Assembly: GCA_937880585.1 (NCBI GenBank)
Contig: CALFMR010000319.1
Location: forward strand, 1 to 8,101
From: an uncultured Acidobacteriota bacterium
GTDB lineage: Bacteria > Acidobacteriota > Vicinamibacteria > Vicinamibacterales > SCN-69-37
Direction: 5' to 3'
DNA: 8,101 bases
Both the position numbers and the translations under genes were made by a program. The first letter of the stretch is position 1, and each line of letters starts with the position of its first letter. Positions 6,857 through 8,101 of this stretch are shown in pieces. A model generated the notes under the pieces. It was not told the DNA's origin and did not search any database. It worked only from the letters and a program-made list of their open reading frames with translations.

Positions 6857-8101
6857 ATGAATCGCTATTCCGGTCATCGAGCCGTTGTCATCGGCCTCGT
6901 CCTCGCGGGACTCGCGGTCGCGTGCGGGCGATCGACGCCCGCGCCGGCGGCCTCCGAGACGCCGACGATTCCGTTCGAGAAGTACACGCTGCCTAACGGC
7001 CTCGACGTGATCCTGTCGGAAGATCATCGCCTCCCGCTCGTGGCCGTCGATATCTGGTATCACGTCGGGCCCGCGAACGAGGCGGTGGGGCGTACCGGTT
7101 TCGCGCACTTGTTCGAGCACCTGATGTTCCAGGGATCGAAGCACGTGCCCGACGACTCGCACTTCCGGCTGCTCGAAGCCGCGGGTGCGACCGACGTCAA
7201 CGGCACGACGGACTTCGACCGGACGAACTACTTCGAGACGCTGCCGTCCAACCAGCTCCAACTGGGTCTGTGGCTCGAGTCCGATCGCATGGGCTACCTG
7301 CTCGACGCGGTCGATCAGATCAAACTCGCCAATCAGCAGGACGTCGTCCGCAACGAGCGACGGCAGTCGATTGAGAACCAGCCGTACGGCATCGTGCAGG
7401 ACACGGTGTTCCACGAGCTCTTTCCGAAGGGCCATCCGTACTACGCGAACGTCATGGGCACGCACGCCGACATCCAGGCGGCGAAGCTCGACGACGTGAA
7501 GAGCTTCTTCAAGCAGTACTACCGGCCGAACAACGCGAGCCTCGCGATCGTGGGCGACTTCGACAAGACGACGGTGAAGGGACTCGTCGAGAAGTACTTC
7601 GGCACGCTCAAACGCGGGCCCGACGTGCCGCCGGTCACCGTGACGACGCCGCCGATTACGAGCGAGCGGCGCGCGGTCGTGAAGGACCGCGTGCAGTTGT
7701 CGCGCGTGTACATGGCGTGGCTCACGCCGCCGTTCTTCAAGCCGGGTGACGCGGACGCCGACGCCACGGCGAGCGTGCTCGGCGGCGGCGACTCGAGCCG
7801 TCTCTACAAGACGCTCGTCTACGACCGGCAAATCGCGCAGAACGTCAGCGCGACGCAGGAGTCGCTCTCGCTGGGATCGGTCTTCGAGATCGTCGCGACC
7901 GTCCGTCCGGGCCACACGCCGGCGGAAGTCGAGCAGGGGATCACCGACGCGATCGAAAATCTGCGCCAGCACGCGCCGGACGCGCGCGAAGTCGAGCGCG
8001 CGAAGAACACCTTCGAGACGCAGGTGCTCAGCGGCCTCGAGGTGCTCGGCGGCTTCGGCGGCGTGGCCGACACGCGGAAAATGTTCAACCACTACGTGCA
8101 C
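6857..8101 (+). CDS. M16 family zinc metallopeptidase, predicted lipoprotein (3' end outside window)
   Basis: The 415 residues seen match the first M16 (pitrilysin/processing-peptidase) unit. The N-terminus MNRYSGHR plus a hydrophobic stretch ending LAVAC gives a probable lipoprotein signal with lipidated C23; the Ala at -3 is a weak lipobox fit, so SPI cleavage is an alternative. The core starts at FEKYTLPNGLDVIL (40-53). The inverted zinc motif H84-L-F-E87-H88 lies in FAHLFEHLMF, and the third ligand is expected at E167 in VVRNERRQ, followed by ENQPYG; spacing fits active M16 enzymes. The later segments YYRPNNASLAIVGD and GGGDSSRLYKTLV are typical of the family, the latter belonging to the second half-domain. 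The stop lies beyond 8101, so whether it has one M16 unit (about 450 residues) or two (about 900) is unknown. M16 lipoproteins are expected to degrade peptides in the periplasm or at the outer membrane. It is divergent from isocitrate dehydrogenase, with no visible functional link. Confidence 0.93.
   Translation, partial: MNRYSGHRAVVIGLVLAGLAVACGRSTPAPAASETPTIPFEKYTLPNGLDVILSEDHRLPLVAVDIWYHVGPANEAVGRTGFAHLFEHLMFQGSKHVPDDSHFRLLEAAGATDVNGTTDFDRTNYFETLPSNQLQLGLWLESDRMGYLLDAVDQIKLANQQDVVRNERRQSIENQPYGIVQDTVFHELFPKGHPYYANVMGTHADIQAAKLDDVKSFFKQYYRPNNASLAIVGDFDKTTVKGLVEKYFGTLKRGPDVPPVTVTTPPITSERRAVVKDRVQLSRVYMAWLTPPFFKPGDADADATASVLGGGDSSRLYKTLVYDRQIAQNVSATQESLSLGSVFEIVATVRPGHTPAEVEQGITDAIENLRQHAPDAREVERAKNTFETQVLSGLEVLGGFGGVADTRKMFNHYVH

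Noticed and set aside
6791..8101. Minus-strand open frame of 436 codons opposite the M16 peptidase
   Set aside because: The plus strand carries a full M16 signature, signal peptide and Shine-Dalgarno sequence. The antisense frame is Arg/Val/His-rich with no recognisable domain.

Overview
The window is visibly GC-rich and densely coded, and reads as ordinary chromosome of a free-living Gram-negative-type bacterium. Protein style, exported proteins, a predicted lipoprotein zinc protease and very GC-rich codons suggest an Acidobacteriota-like soil lineage (Vicinamibacteria in particular). That placement is an impression from sequence style, not a search result.

Layout: (1) 2-409, plus strand: the C-terminal part of a dienelactone hydrolase-type alpha/beta hydrolase that enters from the left and carries an in-frame TAG just before its nucleophile motif. 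(2) 439-529: a composite palindromic repeat in the convergent gap. (3) 541-3456, minus strand: three packed genes, transcribed right to left as short-chain dehydrogenase, tRNA nucleotidyltransferase with HD domain, and a small exported probable beta-barrel protein. (4) 3488-3618: a second, longer copy of the same repeat family. (5) 3637-6764, minus strand: NAD-type isocitrate dehydrogenase, a compact PlsB-like acyltransferase and a proline dehydrogenase; the last two overlap as TGATG. (6) 6765-6856: a divergent intergenic region with a strong inverted repeat. (7) 6857-8101, plus strand: an M16 zinc peptidase with a lipoprotein-like signal and a clear Shine-Dalgarno sequence, running off the right edge.

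The protein-coding content is mostly housekeeping: TCA cycle, proline catabolism, phospholipid synthesis, tRNA 3'-end maturation and envelope proteins. I found no defence system, phage, CRISPR array or biosynthetic cluster. No gene-free stretch exceeds 300 bases; the longest gaps are 410-540 and 3457-3636, and both are mostly filled by the repeats.

The most unusual signal is this repeat family. Four hairpin units occur as two head-to-head pairs. All three variable stem positions differ by compensatory base-pair changes, and a fourth paired change appears in a fused remnant between the units of the second locus. This looks like a REP/BIME-like or MITE-like element under structural selection. 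No encoded partner is in the window.
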